From assembly GCA_029891345.1 (NCBI GenBank), contig CM056993.1:273018900-273082899 (forward strand): a DNA stretch of 64,000 nt. The letters are read 5' to 3'. Shown one piece after another: positions 37,216-50,475 of this stretch (its first letter is position 1; each line of letters opens with the position of its first letter). This stretch comes from Dryococelus australis (lineage: Eukaryota; Arthropoda; Insecta; Phasmatodea; Phasmatidae). Made by a program: the position numbers and the translations under genes. The notes under the pieces were generated by a model, which had not been told where the DNA came from, searched no databases, and was given only the letters and a program-made list of their open reading frames with translations.

Positions 37216-37344
37216 GTCTGTAGCAAAGTCTGAAAAGGCCATTTTTTAACTATATTGGACAGCTGTAGAATAATATTTACGGAATGCGTGGTAACTTTAT
37301 AGTACCATTCCTTCTTCGTCTGGGATGTGATGTCTTCTTGTATA

Positions 37345-37576
37345 GGCTATTCACGGTAAAGTAAGCACTTTTGAAAGCCCTCTCATTTGAAATAACAGTC
37401 ATTAAAAATTACATTTTAGCCTTAGACATTAACTTCCAAGTGCGGTAGAATATACACACTGTGTTTATTACGTGCATGGAAATATTAATTCAAAAAGATG
37501 GTTAAAAGATAACATATGGCTGAAAGTAAATAGTAATTAGGGTTTCAAAAGTGCTCTATTTACAATGAACATCCCA
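37345..37576 (+). mobile_element. MITE, GGCTGTTCAC family, short form
   Basis: Starts ggctattcacggtaaagtaa; the right end is worn (tacaatgaacatcc). Internally alike to 13277-13510. Confidence 0.75.
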
Positions 37577-37579
37577 TAG

Positions 37580-38570
37580 GTATACATACTTGGGGCACGT
37601 TTAATAGTTTCCTCATGAAACCTGGATTTCAAACATACTGCCACGCACTTCAAATGCTTGAGAACTGCCCATAACTCTATAAACTCCGCTACTACTTTAT
37701 ATCCGAGGGAAATCCTTTCACATAGTCTCCAACTCTTTTGCAGGGAAGTAGTCATTCAGTGTTACGGCGAAGGTTCAGTGCTAATGCTGCATGTCAAAAT
37801 GTTTGAGTGACAGGCAGGCACGTGCGTGGGGGGAAACAGCGTCAGACATATAGCGCTTGATGTGTATTGAGTTGGGACACGCTTTTACGCCGGGTGGTGA
37901 TTAACTGTCTTTTTTTTCTTCTCAGGATACACCTTTGTAACTTACAACTTCCTGGATGATGAAAAATAGAAATCGCCCGGAGGGGAGTGGGGGATGGAAT
38001 TGAATCAATCGCCGCAACACAGCAGCATTCCCTCCTCCCCTACCCAATGCTTTTTAAAAATAGATTGCGGGAGACTTTGGTGCCGCATTCAGGTGTCGGC
38101 AGAACAAGTAATTTATAATGGGAGAGGGAGAAGGACTGAGAGTATGTATCAGGTTTTTGACCAGGCGTGTGCCTAGCAGATGTGTGAACTGCGTTGTATC
38201 AGTTAAAATAACATTTTCGAACGCATCACTGCTGTGTGCGTTACGAGTATGACATGTAGGAAGTACTTCGTAAGTTATCTTTCGTGACATCCAGTTGTTT
38301 CGAACCTTTTAAAAGCTATTTTAAGGTCTTGTAGTGCACGAATCCCTCCGAAACATTTCTTCAGGAACATAAATTGATCTACTTAATATATTTGGATTGG
38401 GTTAGATTTGTCCAAATATATTTTGAGGCTGTTAACTATCATAAACAGCAAAAGGTGATATAGTCTATGATTTTAAATTTTAAATGTGCCAACTTTTTCC
38501 GTATCCACAAGATCAGTAAAATGCCAAAATAATTGTCTTGCAATTAATCATATAATATTGTCTGAAACTC
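37580..38570. other. no feature recognised
   Basis: No element ends or coding signal convince me here. Confidence 0.4.
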
Positions 38571-38572
38571 TA

Positions 38573-38573
<1 letters not shown>

Positions 38574-38620
<47 letters not shown>
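38574..38620. repeat. TA microsatellite
   Basis: About 47 bp of TA. Confidence 0.95.
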
Positions 38621-38623
<3 letters not shown>

Positions 38624-38910
38624 AACGAAAAAATACTTTTTTTTAACAATATTTTTTTACAGGGAGCTATTTAGAAAATAAGGTTCAATTAAAATCATGG
38701 AAGATTTTTTTTTTTTTTAATTTTGCTATCGTAAAATTTTGAAGAAGAAAAAATTAATACAATTTTCAATTATTTTTTATTCTCTTTCTCGGTTCCTATG
38801 GGCTATATTATTATTATTTTTTAAAATCAACAATGTTTATTCGAAAGAAAAACATAATACCAACTATTACTCTAGACGGTGTTTTTTTTTAAATATTCAA
38901 ATATCAGATG

Positions 38911-40261
38911 TCCCAAATTAATGTTTACACACTTAGTACTGCCATAACAGAAAAACTATCTAAGAGAATGTGATGGGATTGCGTAGGTTTTGGCGCAATA
39001 TGGACAGTGTTGGATGTATGCGAGTGCGCGAAGCCATTGTGTTGTCCGCTCCATCTACAGCAACGAGAGGCATGACTACTATTGTAGAGAAAATAGCGGA
39101 GGTGACAAGGTTTTCTTTCGAGCAACTCTGATCTTTCAAAGTGATATTGGAAATGCGAAAATATGATTGAGGTGGAGAGACAATGGAGAGCAGAATTCTA
39201 TACTACGCCACCGTCACGTGAAACAATGCCACGACCCCGTAACATGTTTGAGAAGGATGGAAGTGTGTGTGATGTGAAGAACGGATGGTGCATCAGGAAC
39301 AGAACGACAACGGACGAAGTAAGTGTGGGGGCTGTATAGCACATATTCACACATTCCCCTAGGAAGTTGAGGTTCGTGTAGCAAGCTGCGTGCAAGTCAG
39401 ATACCAGTAAATCAAGTGTCCATCGCATTTCAAAAAAAGTAAAGTGGAAGCCCTACATTCCCACAGTACTCCATGCTGTTAACGAAAACGACCCAGATAG
39501 AAGAGTCGAATTTTGTTAATGGTTTGTGAACATATGCAAAGGCAACTAACATCTTAATAACATCTTTATTTTGGTCCGATGAGACAACGTTTAAATTGAA
39601 TGGAACTGGCAACCGCTACAACCGTTTATACTGAGCCGATCAAAATTCAAACATTGTGGTAGACTAGCAGTTAATCTTCCTTGGGTAACATTGTGATGCG
39701 GTATATGTGGTGGAGGACTTGCGGATCTACAAAGAGAGGCAGGTGGAAGAAGGCATACCATGTTGTAGGAAAACATTGTGCCAGATGTTCACCAATTCCA
39801 CCCAGATGACGATTGCTTTTTCCGTAATGTTGATGGACTGCCACGTTGCTAATGAGACGTACATTCGCTCCTGGATGAAACATTTGTTGGGAGAAACAGC
39901 TGAGTATCTACCCAAACATCCAGACTCAACGCCGCCAGTAGAATAATATCTGAGGGGAAATCTGAAGAAAACATTGCACACCACAAAGCCACGGACACTG
40001 GAGGCCATGAGAGAGGCGACTATGACTGCCTGTGAATCTACTCACATGGAGACCATAGTTGCTGCTCGTCGTTCTCTTCTACAACGTTGCAGACCGTGTC
40101 TTTCTGCTGATGGTGGACATATTGAGAGTTTGAAATTATTACTAATTTTCCCACACAACTAACATCTGCCTCATAGAATAAAATACAAGCAGTCCCGTTA
40201 GGTTGTCTTTAATAGTTTCTCTGTTATTACCATTCAAAGTGTGTAAACGTTAATTTGGTAT
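38911..40261 (+). mobile_element. mariner-like element, full length but heavily decayed
   Basis: Inverted ends of about 50 bp: caaattaatgtttacacact on the left pairs with the inverse of agtgtgtaaacgttaatttg on the right, and both continue with taacagaaaaactat-like sequence. Transposase pieces run in the usual mariner order: RQWRAEFYTTPPSRETMPR (about 39170), KVKWKPYIPTVLHAVNENDP (39440), NLPWVTL (39675), HPDSTPPVE (39920) and KPRTLEAMREA (39980) with a closing GGHIE. Many stops and shifts interrupt it, so it has long been dead. It is a plain DNA transposon with no sign of a separate host role. Confidence 0.8.
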
Positions 40262-40264
40262 ATC

Positions 40265-41090
40265 CCAAACCTAACTAATAAAACAAACCCAATATAAATA
40301 TATTAAGTAGTTCAAATCAAGTTACTGATATTATATTTCGGAAATTAATGCATAACGTGACCTTTCCATAGCCCCTAACCTAGATCCATGGTTCCGCACC
40401 GTTTATATGCAATTCAGAACCCCATCTGACACACAAACGAATATTTGAGGTACTTCACAATGTAGGTCTTAGTACATGGCTTCTCTCAGCCCAGATGCCA
40501 TTACGATGGCACTCCAAGCAACTGAATGATGTTTGCTTACGTCATAGGGATCGATATTAATGATATGTCCACTCAAACTTTACAAACCCACATACCCACA
40601 TCAGAGATCCAAGGACGAACAACAAATTATAGGCTGTTAATGATTTATGTCACCCACTTGATAGCTTTAGCCAGTCGCTTCAGCAAGAGTGTAAGCTAAA
40701 GTTGGTCTCGGCCACGTGAAAATTAACGAGTCTGCTTCTGTTATTGGGTGTTGCAACCGAGCCTGTTTAGTTACTCGTAAATCACATTCGGCAGGTCTTC
40801 GCTTAGAACCCAGCTGGTTGAGAGCAGTGGTTTGCCCAAGTGGTTTTCTTCTCTGATTGTTGAATCTTGAGGCTGAGTTCCTGGTTAAATTCTGCGCAAA
40901 AAGGTTGTTAATAATAGTTAACACAAATTTACGACTGTCTTACATACCTCTTTTCACACCCAAAAATTTACATTAAACATACAAGTTACCATGCAAATTA
41001 CAAAACAGGAAGGAAAACCCATTTACGCATGCTGAGAAATCGGAATGATTACATATATGATCAAGGCTTTGAAAATTTGTGTAGACTATT
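40265..41090. other. no feature recognised
   Basis: AT-rich; nothing identified. Confidence 0.4.
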
Positions 41091-41093
41091 CAC

Positions 41094-41315
41094 GGTAAAG
41101 CGAACACTTTTGACGCCTTAGTTACGTTTTGCACTGAACCATTATTTTATTTTTTAACCACCTTTATAAGTAGATATTGCTATGCAAGTAATAGACACAG
41201 GTTGCATATTCCACCGCACTCAGAAGTTAACAGCTAAGGATAAAATGAAATATATTAATGACTACTATTCCAAATGAGAGGGCTTTCAACGAGCTCATTT
41301 CACCATGAACAGCCT
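41094..41315 (+). mobile_element. MITE, GGCTGTTCAC family, short form
   Basis: Starts gactattcacggtaaagcga and ends caccatgaacagcc. The inside matches 13277-13510 (gactactattccaaatgaga). Confidence 0.75.
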
Positions 41316-42237
41316 ATAATTTATCCGAATGTATATAAAATTATAAATTGAACTAGTCAAGTATATTTTTAGTTAAAGATTAATTATTTACATTAACATT
41401 TTACAAAGAAAATATTTTCAAGCTATATAAAAAAAAAATGTGCCTTCCTTTAATTCATTAATTTCGGCTATCAAGTCACTGTGATTTGTTGACGTGGAAC
41501 AAGCCAATCATAACAAAGCATATAGGAAATATTCTGTTCTACTTGGAGTTCCTTTGCCGATTTTGTAGTGCACTGTCAAATCGTCAAACTACTAACATGA
41601 GTATGGATAAATTAATAAAGTATACATTAAGTAGTTGTGTATATATGTGACATGGAGTAGTCAAACTTAGAGCAGTGCACTTATTCCCTTTAGAGTCTGT
41701 GTTACTATGAGACCTATGGAAGCGAAGTAAGGGCAGAAATTTCAGTTCGTAGCGACTGAAAGCGAATTTAAGAAGAACTTGGCGTGTCTGTCGAAAAAGA
41801 AACTGAAAAAGAAGAAATTGGCTTTGGTGGTATCTGTTTAAAAAAATTAATAAACACATGTGAGATAGTTAAACACAGGAAGCTGCATCAAGAAGGTTTT
41901 TAAATATATTAACAAATATTTTTTCTGCTGCCAGTGAGTTACATATTTTTGGGATATAAATATGACTGATGTTTGAGCTTAAGATACGAATTACAAAAAC
42001 AAATTTTTTAAACTGTTTCCAAGGGGAAAGATTGGTGTGTGACAGTTATTTTTTTGATATGGTACACATTTTTTCAAATTTCAAGTATGTATCCTGTTTC
42101 TTTATATACGTTCCTGAGGGTTCTCTCATAAAATCCTTCACTATAGCAACTGTATAATGCTAGTAATATAAAGTTTCGAAGGAGAACTTCACTAAACAGT
42201 CAAAACCATGCAGAAACTTTAAAAGATCTTTCAAAAC

Positions 42238-42660
42238 GTGTATCCTCCCAATGTTATGTTCAGATCTTCTGGGACTGTCAAATGCCTTAATTATCACTCA
42301 GTATGCACTACAACCTTTAATGCAATCACCAAAATACACTTCAAGATTTTAAATATAAAAATGTCATGTATATTGAACTACTTCTCAGTTGTTTATCTAA
42401 TGAGCACAGGGATGCTTCCTATTTTATTTAATAACGAAACTGGAACATCTGAATTTGAGTACCGATTATCCCATCAACAAAACACTCAACCATGTGAAAG
42501 GAAAGTTTTCTGCCTTAAATTAAATACGCTCGAAGCCTGTACGGATGACAATGTAAATCAATCTTCAATCTACATACAATGCGAACATAATTCGGACTCT
42601 TTTACCCCTCATACAAAAAGAAAGAGAATGAACCTTGAGTATGTTGTTATTCGGTCCTGA
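42238..42660 (+). CDS. unassigned 140-codon open frame
   Basis: An uninterrupted frame, long for this AT-rich background, with several cysteines (VFCLKLNTLEACTDD, YIQCEHNSDSF) and a basic patch HTKRKR near the end. A possible start lies at 42238. I recognise no family, see no splice or promoter context, and cannot rule out chance. Confidence 0.2.
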   Translation: MYPPNVMFRSSGTVKCLNYHSVCTTTFNAITKIHFKILNIKMSCILNYFSVVYLMSTGMLPILFNNETGTSEFEYRLSHQQNTQPCERKVFCLKLNTLEACTDDNVNQSSIYIQCEHNSDSFTPHTKRKRMNLEYVVIRS

Positions 42661-42664
42661 GTAC

Positions 42665-44470
42665 GCAACACAGTAATAAATGTATAACCATAAGCAACTG
42701 GTCCGAAAAGAAACTTTGCTTTAATTAATTCACCAATTATGTTCTCAGATTTGAGATGTTGGCCACAGATAACGACACAAACCGTTGCACTAGTTGGTGC
42801 CTGGCTGTTGCTGGTTGTCCTCTGGGAAATGAACCGACTTCCAACTACGCTACAAACCTGTAATTAGGGCGCCTTGAAATTCAACCTCTGCATGCTAAAA
42901 TTAACTTTCCAACGTAACGTAAGCTAACACACCAAGTTCTGCAACATTCCTTATAGGCGTTAGGTTGAGACTGTAAGGACGTGCCATTTTAGGAAATGCA
43001 ATTTTGAGATGTGGAAGCCACAATATTCAGAGGGGTGGTGAACTGAACAGTTTGCCATCGATTTTTAAACTGAACTTTATAAACCGCTGCCTTTTTTTTA
43101 CAACCTAATTATACGCTTATTGGAAAATAAGGCAAACTACTCATGCCACAGCATCATTTTTTTAAATTTCACCTCGCAGATTATCTAATTAAGTGTGTTG
43201 CAGACCAGATTGCACTCACTTAGCCGCCCCCCTTTTTTTTTCTCTGTTCCTCTGGGTGGGTCTGGATAAAAAATTCGGAGAAAATCTGGGAATGAGTTTT
43301 TTTCTCACTGAAGAATAACACACTCCACAAGAACGTGATGGGAAACATACGGTTTAGCATCTACAATAACTTCATCACCATTGAAGAAACCCCTGAAGTT
43401 TGGTCAATAAGTGTGTCTTTTTGGTAACATTTTTCAGACATTTCGAAGTAAAAAAAAATTTAATACAGTTATGAACTGTGATCATAAAGTGTCTCTTCTG
43501 GTTTCATAACTCTTAAATGACGTGGCAACAGCGGAAAGAAGCTTGTCACAGGTTGGCCATGGTGCTTCCAGTCTTCCAGAGAGCTGTATGGTGTAAGGAG
43601 CGTGACGTCATAGATACGTGCATATCACATTCCCACCGGGAACAGCTTGCTTTAACAACTCAAAACTTATTGGCATGCTGAAGAAGTTCAATTGATATAT
43701 GTACCAAAGTGATATCACATTATATCTGATAACACACACATATGTATGTACACATGCACACGTGATGCTCAGTATCCTAGTACTAAAGTTACGTGGAGCA
43801 CGCATCTGTGTACTCTATATTATCTCGTACTCGCCCTTTATCCTGTGTCATGTACAAAGTGGGAAACGGCTGCCATAAAAATGTCTAATTGTATCAGAAG
43901 TACTGACTTGCCAGGTGCAAGTGTCATCTGTTTGTCGTATTTATCAAGATAAGAAAAAGAACACTTATGCTTTTAAATGTTTTGATCAAAACTTGGAGAA
44001 AACTTGTAAGTAAACTTACTTGTAGTTAAATATTTTGTGATTGGTGCACAAGTTTATGAGCGACTTAGACATATTGAGGATGGTTACAAAATGCGAGTAG
44101 CGATTAACATCCCGGGCAGTAAAACAGATTTGACCGTGGGGTCTAATGAAAGTCTATGTCCATTTCAACATTCTGAGTGCATTAAGTCTGTTATATTGTA
44201 TTACATGTCGCGTTCATCCAACAATATTTAACACTATCTATATAAAAAAAAACAGTTGAGAAGAGAAAATCACGCTAATCTAGATCATGTCGTTTTACAT
44301 GTCGCTGTGTCATCAGCAAATATTTGGTAGAAAACTCCGCGTGAGAACAGTTTACGTACAGGAAAAAATGTCCTGATATTAACACGTATAACATAAAAAA
44401 AAACTCTTTATGCGATATTTTATCCCATGTATGTAATGAATAATATATGTGAATCATCAAGTGTAGAATG
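42665..44470. other. no feature recognised
   Basis: Short chance frames only. TGACGTCA occurs near 43604. Confidence 0.4.
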
Positions 44471-44510
44471 GTTGGGGGGGGGGGGATAAAGAGAGATAGG
44501 GAGAGGTCGC

Positions 44511-44514
<4 letters not shown>

Positions 44515-44586
<72 letters not shown>
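44515..44586. repeat. GA microsatellite
   Basis: About 70 bp of GA, preceded by a G-run at 44472-44486. Long open frames reading SLSLSL or ERERER across it are artefacts. Confidence 0.95.
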
Positions 44587-44588
<2 letters not shown>

Positions 44589-44966
44589 GAAAGGATGGGG
44601 GGAAAAATAATAGGATATTTATATTTGTAACCACAAGACTGAAAAACAATTCGGAGAGAGAATTGCTGAAGGATTCGTAGTTGGATGTAAAAAAGGGTTG
44701 GGAGAGGGGAAGAAAAAACAAGGGAGATGATAGAAAAAGAAGATTTTCTGGAGAAGGAAAAATTTGATGTATTACATATAACCAGTTGTAGACGACATTG
44801 GTTCACTTTTCTGATGCTGTCAGAACACTCAGCTTCTGAAGCACGCTGAGTCAGTTGAAACGAAAATGTTAACTTAAAGAAAACGGAAAATAATTTAAAG
44901 TTATCTTCGAGTGACTTGAGAATTAGTTGCATCATTTTAGGTCTATAAAAGAAGCCTGTACTGTAG

Positions 44967-45461
44967 CTACGCCTGCGCGGTCAGCATAAGTGCGATTAGT
45001 GTATGACAATTAGCATGAATATGTGCGTGATTGGTACTGCTGTCCTTAGCATATGCGTACTTGAGACTCGAACATTCTTCAGACGAGATTGATGGTGCTG
45101 GCATGGAATGACAGAGCGTGAAGTACTTGTAAATGATTGCCCAATTCTGCTGACATTTGCTAGATTTCCGGCGGATCCCGCCGCATTGCGCAAATGACAG
45201 CCACGTTGTGCAAAACACATTTTTGGGGGAATCTTTGCTGGTTTTGAGGGACATTCGGGAAACTTTAATGGAAACTCTGGCTATTTTGGGCGTTTTTGAG
45301 GGGAAAAAATGGAATTTATGACGGGAAAAGGGAAATAAGACGTCATCCAAGATGACCGCCTGCTCGTCCGCATAATGCATCTTTCTGGGTGAATTCCATT
45401 CTCCATCTACTATAAATGGGGAATGAAAAATGTAGGATGGTGTAGGGGATGGAGCGAGCAT
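44967..45461 (-). CDS. unassigned 164-codon open frame
   Basis: A minus-strand frame that is long for the region, of ordinary composition (RHKFHFFPSKTPKIARVSIK, then CGGIRRKSSKCQQNW). No family, no signal peptide, no supporting splice sites. The region is moderately GC-rich, which makes chance frames more likely. Confidence 0.2.
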   Translation of the reverse strand: MLAPSPTPSYIFHSPFIVDGEWNSPRKMHYADEQAVILDDVLFPFSRHKFHFFPSKTPKIARVSIKVSRMSLKTSKDSPKNVFCTTWLSFAQCGGIRRKSSKCQQNWAIIYKYFTLCHSMPAPSISSEECSSLKYAYAKDSSTNHAHIHANCHTLIALMLTAQA

Positions 45462-45730
45462 ACGTACAATCCTTTTCGTACATTGTCAGCAAACTGACCG
45501 CGCCTCTGCTCTTTCTCTCTCGACACGTCTATTTCTATCAACGTTGTCGTTTACTAGACCTATGCTGCTAATTGGCATGGAATTTTAAAGAACCACACGT
45601 ATTAGAAAAATACTACACTAAGGGTTTTGTTTTACACTGAAATAAGCGATTGTTGGAAGGCGTGTAAGATAACTTGCCTTACCTGCTGTATCTCAGCTGC
45701 AACCACAAACGTTTAACCATAATTTTATGA

Positions 45731-46122
45731 AGGTTTTTCACGGTAAAATGAAAACTTTTCAAATTAATGCTTGAAAAAAATACTACTTGTATCTGCATAC
45801 ATGCTACAGTGCACACAGAGAAACAGGCTACCAGTTAAGTTGGCAGCAAATAGATAAAAATAGTTCTCGAGATTTGGCATTGTATTGCGAGTGTTGTGTT
45901 TGAATTTATGTCGACTGAAAATAGAACCTCTCGTTTTATAATCTTCAGAATAATTTACGTAATAGTAACATATTTAGGTTCGTAACTATTTTACGGTTCC
46001 ACCTGGATGACGCGAGAATATAGTGAAAAGGCTCATGGCAATGTTACAGATGTAGATGGCGAAAGGATATAAAGCGAAAAGACATGTAGAGCTTAAGCAG
46101 GGCTTCCAAAAATGAACAGTCC
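45731..46122 (-). mobile_element. MITE, GGCTGTTCAC family, worn copy
   Basis: One end reads tttttcacggtaaaatgaaa; the other, gcagggcttccaaaaatgaacagtcc, holds the inverse of the long-form start with a small gap. Confidence 0.55.
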
Positions 46123-46129
46123 ATATAAT

Positions 46130-47845
46130 TTTTTTTCCGGACATTTTTAACACACGTGTAGATATGCTACTGCTGTGTGACAAGTATCTTGGAGCTACAA
46201 ATATTGGCATTTAGTTCGTTTCGCTTGTCATAAATTCGAGTCCAACAGATTGCGTTGTTTTATGAAACTCGCTTGAGTGATTGTATTTAAACGTCGTTTA
46301 TGTTTATTTTAATATCTTTTAATGCACTATGTAGCAAAGAAAAGAAAGGTATTTTTTAGAGCCTTAATGTTTGTTCTCGATCTGCGCACAATAAGCTTTC
46401 AGAGCAATCGACAAGTCAAGTGAATCGTCCTGTCCCTGAAGAATGCAAATATTTACATTACGTATGGGCAAGTTTTTACTCTTTCTCGCTCTTTTAGCGA
46501 ATACTTGTTTGTGTAGTCTGTGAATTTTACGCAACAATCCATCTGTTATTAATTTACACACTTCAGATAAGATATGTACCGATATTAAGTGTCATACTGC
46601 GTGTTTTGATTTCTTGCTTCCACAGCTTTGCTAACGATCTGTTCCGCTAAGAAATGTTTGACGTTGAACGTGCCAGCCCTCAGATGTGTACGCTGCACTA
46701 GAAAGCGCGAAAGAGAGACTTTACAATTCGAGAAATAAAATGTGTGAGCAAGCAATAAACTTGAGAATTGACAAAATATGTCACTTTCATGTTGGTTTAC
46801 GTAAGCGTTTTCTTTGGTAGGCTTCTAAGAATCTGCAGAGTGCCATTGAAGAACAGCACGAAGTACAGTAAATATACGCATTCTTTGAAAAAAAAAAAAA
46901 AAATAACAGTCGCCTGTATTGTATGGAGCACAATGCACAAAGGTGTTTAATATTTCTCTAGCTGCAACCTCGGGGAGAAGACTTCGTTTGTCCACTGACT
47001 AAGTTACAATTTCCTCTGACTTCTTTATATTAACGTCAGGAATTTCTTTCATGTTTCGCTACAGTCAGTTTTCTGAAGCACAGACGTCGCTGAAGCAAGA
47101 TTTGTTGACCAAGGAAAAATCTAATCAATCCTCACTAACACAATTATATTATTGATATAATAATAATGTGTAATATTGTAACTATGAAAATGATTATGTA
47201 AGAATAACTGAGAGACAAGCGTGGAAACTTAAGGGCTGCTGGAAAGATATTTGACATTGTAAATTGTGTAAGTTTTCTTCGTTGAAGAAACCAATGCCCC
47301 ATACATCCCTCCCCTATTTCGATTTCCTTGCATGTGAGAGGTAGGCCCCGAATATTAATATTAAATAACATATGGCGAAGTCGAACAAATACCTACAAAT
47401 CACTAAACTCTGTACGCAATCCACTCGATGTGGGCAGTGACGACTAGGTTTTAATATTCGGAACAGGGGCAGATCCAGGAGTCAGACTTGAAAAAAAAAA
47501 GGTAAGGGGGAATTGCAGTGAATATTAATATCTACAAAATGTTTCCGTTCTTATATTTTTCCTATTTCACCATGTAAATAATACATAACATTACTACTAC
47601 TATATTCATTCAATTGCATAATTAAATGTGTGTTTTTTTGCACTTAACAATTTTGCCGTTCAGTATTAAAATACAAAATGTATGAATACATTTATGAACA
47701 TATATTTACAACGAATTTCTCAAAAAAGGTCGGCTTTACCATTTATGTAAGGAATTGAGGTTTTAAAAAATAAGAGTTTACAATCACCTCAAACAAATTA
47801 ATGAAATAAAATAAATCAAATAAATTTCAATAGACAATGTATCAA
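46130..47845. other. no feature recognised
   Basis: AT-rich; a 15-A run near 46888. No gene or element ends. Confidence 0.4.
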
Positions 47846-47849
47846 AACC

Positions 47850-48850
47850 TATTGAATTACTTGGCTAAATATATGTCCATGTTTGACAGTTCGAATATTT
47901 ACAATAAAGACCGTATCACACATTCATACAGTCCCACCATAAATTGGTTCACATGTTACTAGTCCGGAATGTTCTAGAGTGCTCCGAGTAGTCATCTACT
48001 TGTCGGGTAACACGGCCTCTCGTCTGTCCGCACCGCACAGACACCCGTCTGCCGTCGTCTCGCAACCTCCTTCAGCGTCCTTCCACTCCGCTGATGTCCC
48101 GCGCTACAGCTGACTTCGCCTATAACCGCACTTCAGCCAGACGGTTATAGGCCGTTCACGGTAAAATTGGCACTTTTGAAAACCCTGCTTAGGATCTACT
48201 TGTATGTACGTTGTGTATACTTCCACCTAATGTAAAATTAACATTGACATGGACCTCGTCACTTTATTTATGCGTCGGTCAAGTGAAACTGTGAAATTAT
48301 TAGAAATACCAATATATTGAAATCGGTTCGTTTTTACACTTAGGTGCTTAAACAAAACCAGAAAGCAAAATAAATGGTTTAACTTATCACAAATGTTTAC
48401 CTAAAGCTTTTTATTTGATGTTGAGGTATGGAACTACTTTCCATCCATCGTTACCAACTTAACTGGGCGCATGCCACTCAGTGCACCTGTTAAAACATAT
48501 GCATGTTGTGGGAGTGACTATTTTCTAAGGTCGATTTCAAAAGTGCACACTTTATCGTGAACAGCGTTTACCACAAAGACTGTCGAGCCTGCAGTTGCGG
48601 TGGTGTTTATAGTTTCGTCCACCATGGTCCACAAACTTCTGCAAATGCCTCGTTGCGGCGAGGGACATGATTAACAGAAAATTCTTGCTCATTCTCCCAA
48701 GTCATCGACTTGTCCGGCAGAGGGGAGAAACTGTAACGTCATCCTGGTCGGCTGTCAATCATTCCCCCGCCCGCAGGACAACTCATCTGTGAGCGGGTAT
48801 GCCTTGTGTAGGGGGAGTGGAGGGTTGAGATGAGTCACCCCCACAGCAGC
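47850..48850 (+). repeat. CpG-rich dispersed repeat, copy B, with nested MITE
   Basis: Aligns by eye with 35560-36180, including ggaatgttctagagtgctcc and gctgtcaatcattccccc. It is interrupted by a MITE at 48150-48566. Confidence 0.55.
48150..48566 (+). mobile_element. MITE, GGCTGTTCAC family, long form, nested
   Basis: Starts ggccgttcacggtaaaattg and ends cactttatcgtgaacagc. It lies inside the CpG-rich repeat, splitting its alignment to copy A. Confidence 0.85.
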
Positions 48851-48859
48851 GCGTCAGGA

Positions 48860-49665
48860 CCGCGCGCGGTTGTGCGGGAGTTAGCGCATAGCCCCGACCA
48901 GCAAGACACCGCTAGCACGACACGACACTTAAAACTAAACAACCAATGTAACACAAGATAGATCCGACGTAAGCCCGACAATTCTGTCGTACGACCAGCA
49001 GTTTTGTATTAGAAATTATTTCTATTCTTCGACGTGTCGTGCGGTACGACGCACAGTGTGTACAACCATGTAAAATAAACTTGTATGATAAGCTTTCTCT
49101 ACAATGGGAAATACGTAGCATAAAAGAAAACAAATTACGAAAATTATTGAATTTAACTCTTATAAATAATAATTTTAACTTTTTTATGCATTAGCTATAA
49201 AACTTTGTCACCATGGTGTATTCTAAATTTCCCGTCTGCCCACCGCCTTTGAAACTAGAGTAGTTGATCAGCGCCTTCTAAATGGATTCAAAACATTCTA
49301 CTCGCTGTGTCGCGTCAGTAAACTGTCGGGCTGTAGATTCCAGCAGTCACATTGAAAATGGTCGTTGTTGCGGTTTTTGTCGTGTCGTGCTGTGCTCGTC
49401 AGGGCTATTTGATTTCGGCATAGCTCTATAACGTTTCTGGAGTTTTATTTCTTTACTGCGGTGGCAAAAAGATAATACAGGGCTGTATCATTCCCTGTCA
49501 TTTTGTGTTTTTCTTTCGTTTTTACATACGCAAGAACCTTTTCGGTTTTACACTGATGGTAGGTAGTATAAGCATAGGAAATGTAGACAGACAAAACATA
49601 AATTTTACTTTGCATTATCAGAGCTGTCACACTTGGTGTTGGGAGAAATTCCCTAAAAATACTTG
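48860..49665. other. no feature recognised
   Basis: Nothing identified. Contains small inverted CGACGTGTCGTG-like pieces near 49029. Confidence 0.35.
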
Positions 49666-49677
49666 CGTTCCAGTAGA

Positions 49678-49901
49678 GTGCCGAGGTTTCTTGAGAGCCG
49701 ATGAGGGTGAAGCAAGGTGAGTAAGGACTGGCGCTGGTATGTAAGAGTGTAGGAAATGGGAGGACTTCCGAGAGGGTCCGCCGATCAGTGGCATTGTCCC
49801 TCATAATTCCCATGTGCGGGAGCGGCCCCGCCGGGAATCGAGCCCGGATCGTGTTGGTGAGAGACGAGTGCTCTAGCTGCTTTGCCACCGCGGCTCCGCA
49901 T
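49678..49901 (-). mobile_element. tRNA-derived SINE, copy 3
   Basis: The minus strand shows a good tRNA-like head with B box ggctcgattcc, then the SINE body and the tcatcggctctcaaga core. Flanks ttccagtagag (49667-49677) and ttccaatagag (49902-49912) form an 11-bp duplication with one change. Confidence 0.85.
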
Positions 49902-50475
49902 TCCAATAGAGAAGCAAAGTGTCTTTCCAGGTGCTTTTTTAACATTTTACAATGCTTATATAAATAAACTGCATACAATTTTTGGAGCAAGTTTGAGCTC
50001 TTGAAGATGGATGGAAATTTAACCATCCTTCCCTCCTACATTAATGTTAAGATGTCAGGTCGATACCTTTCACCCAATCAGTCATCCGTCAGTAATATCA
50101 AAACACTGATTTCATTTGGATCAACCTCAGCATAATTTAATTTTCTAACAGTTAGCAGACATCATCATTAAGACACCTGTCAGGAATCTTTAATTAAAAA
50201 AAACCAGCGGATACAAATTACCGTAAAGATATCGATATCTTCTTTCCAGACTAGTGTCAGCATCACAAATTTAATTCTGGGTCGATCTCAGCCCGAAGCG
50301 TTTTCCCGGACGCTGTCTTCACGCTTCTGTCCGCTGGTCCGGTCCGATATATTTCTTCACTCCAAATCTTGATCGGCGACAGTGCTCTCAACACGCTGAG
50401 ATATTCTTGCTTAAGACGGTAGCCTGCCTGGCGCTATAACTGCGTTGAAGAGTGTTTCAAATACACGTTTTTAAA

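Noticed and set aside
36901-37233. 110-codon plus-strand frame
   Set aside because: Falls within SINE copy 2 and its tail.
44420-44935. 171-codon frame reading SLSLSL
   Set aside because: Made by the GA microsatellite.
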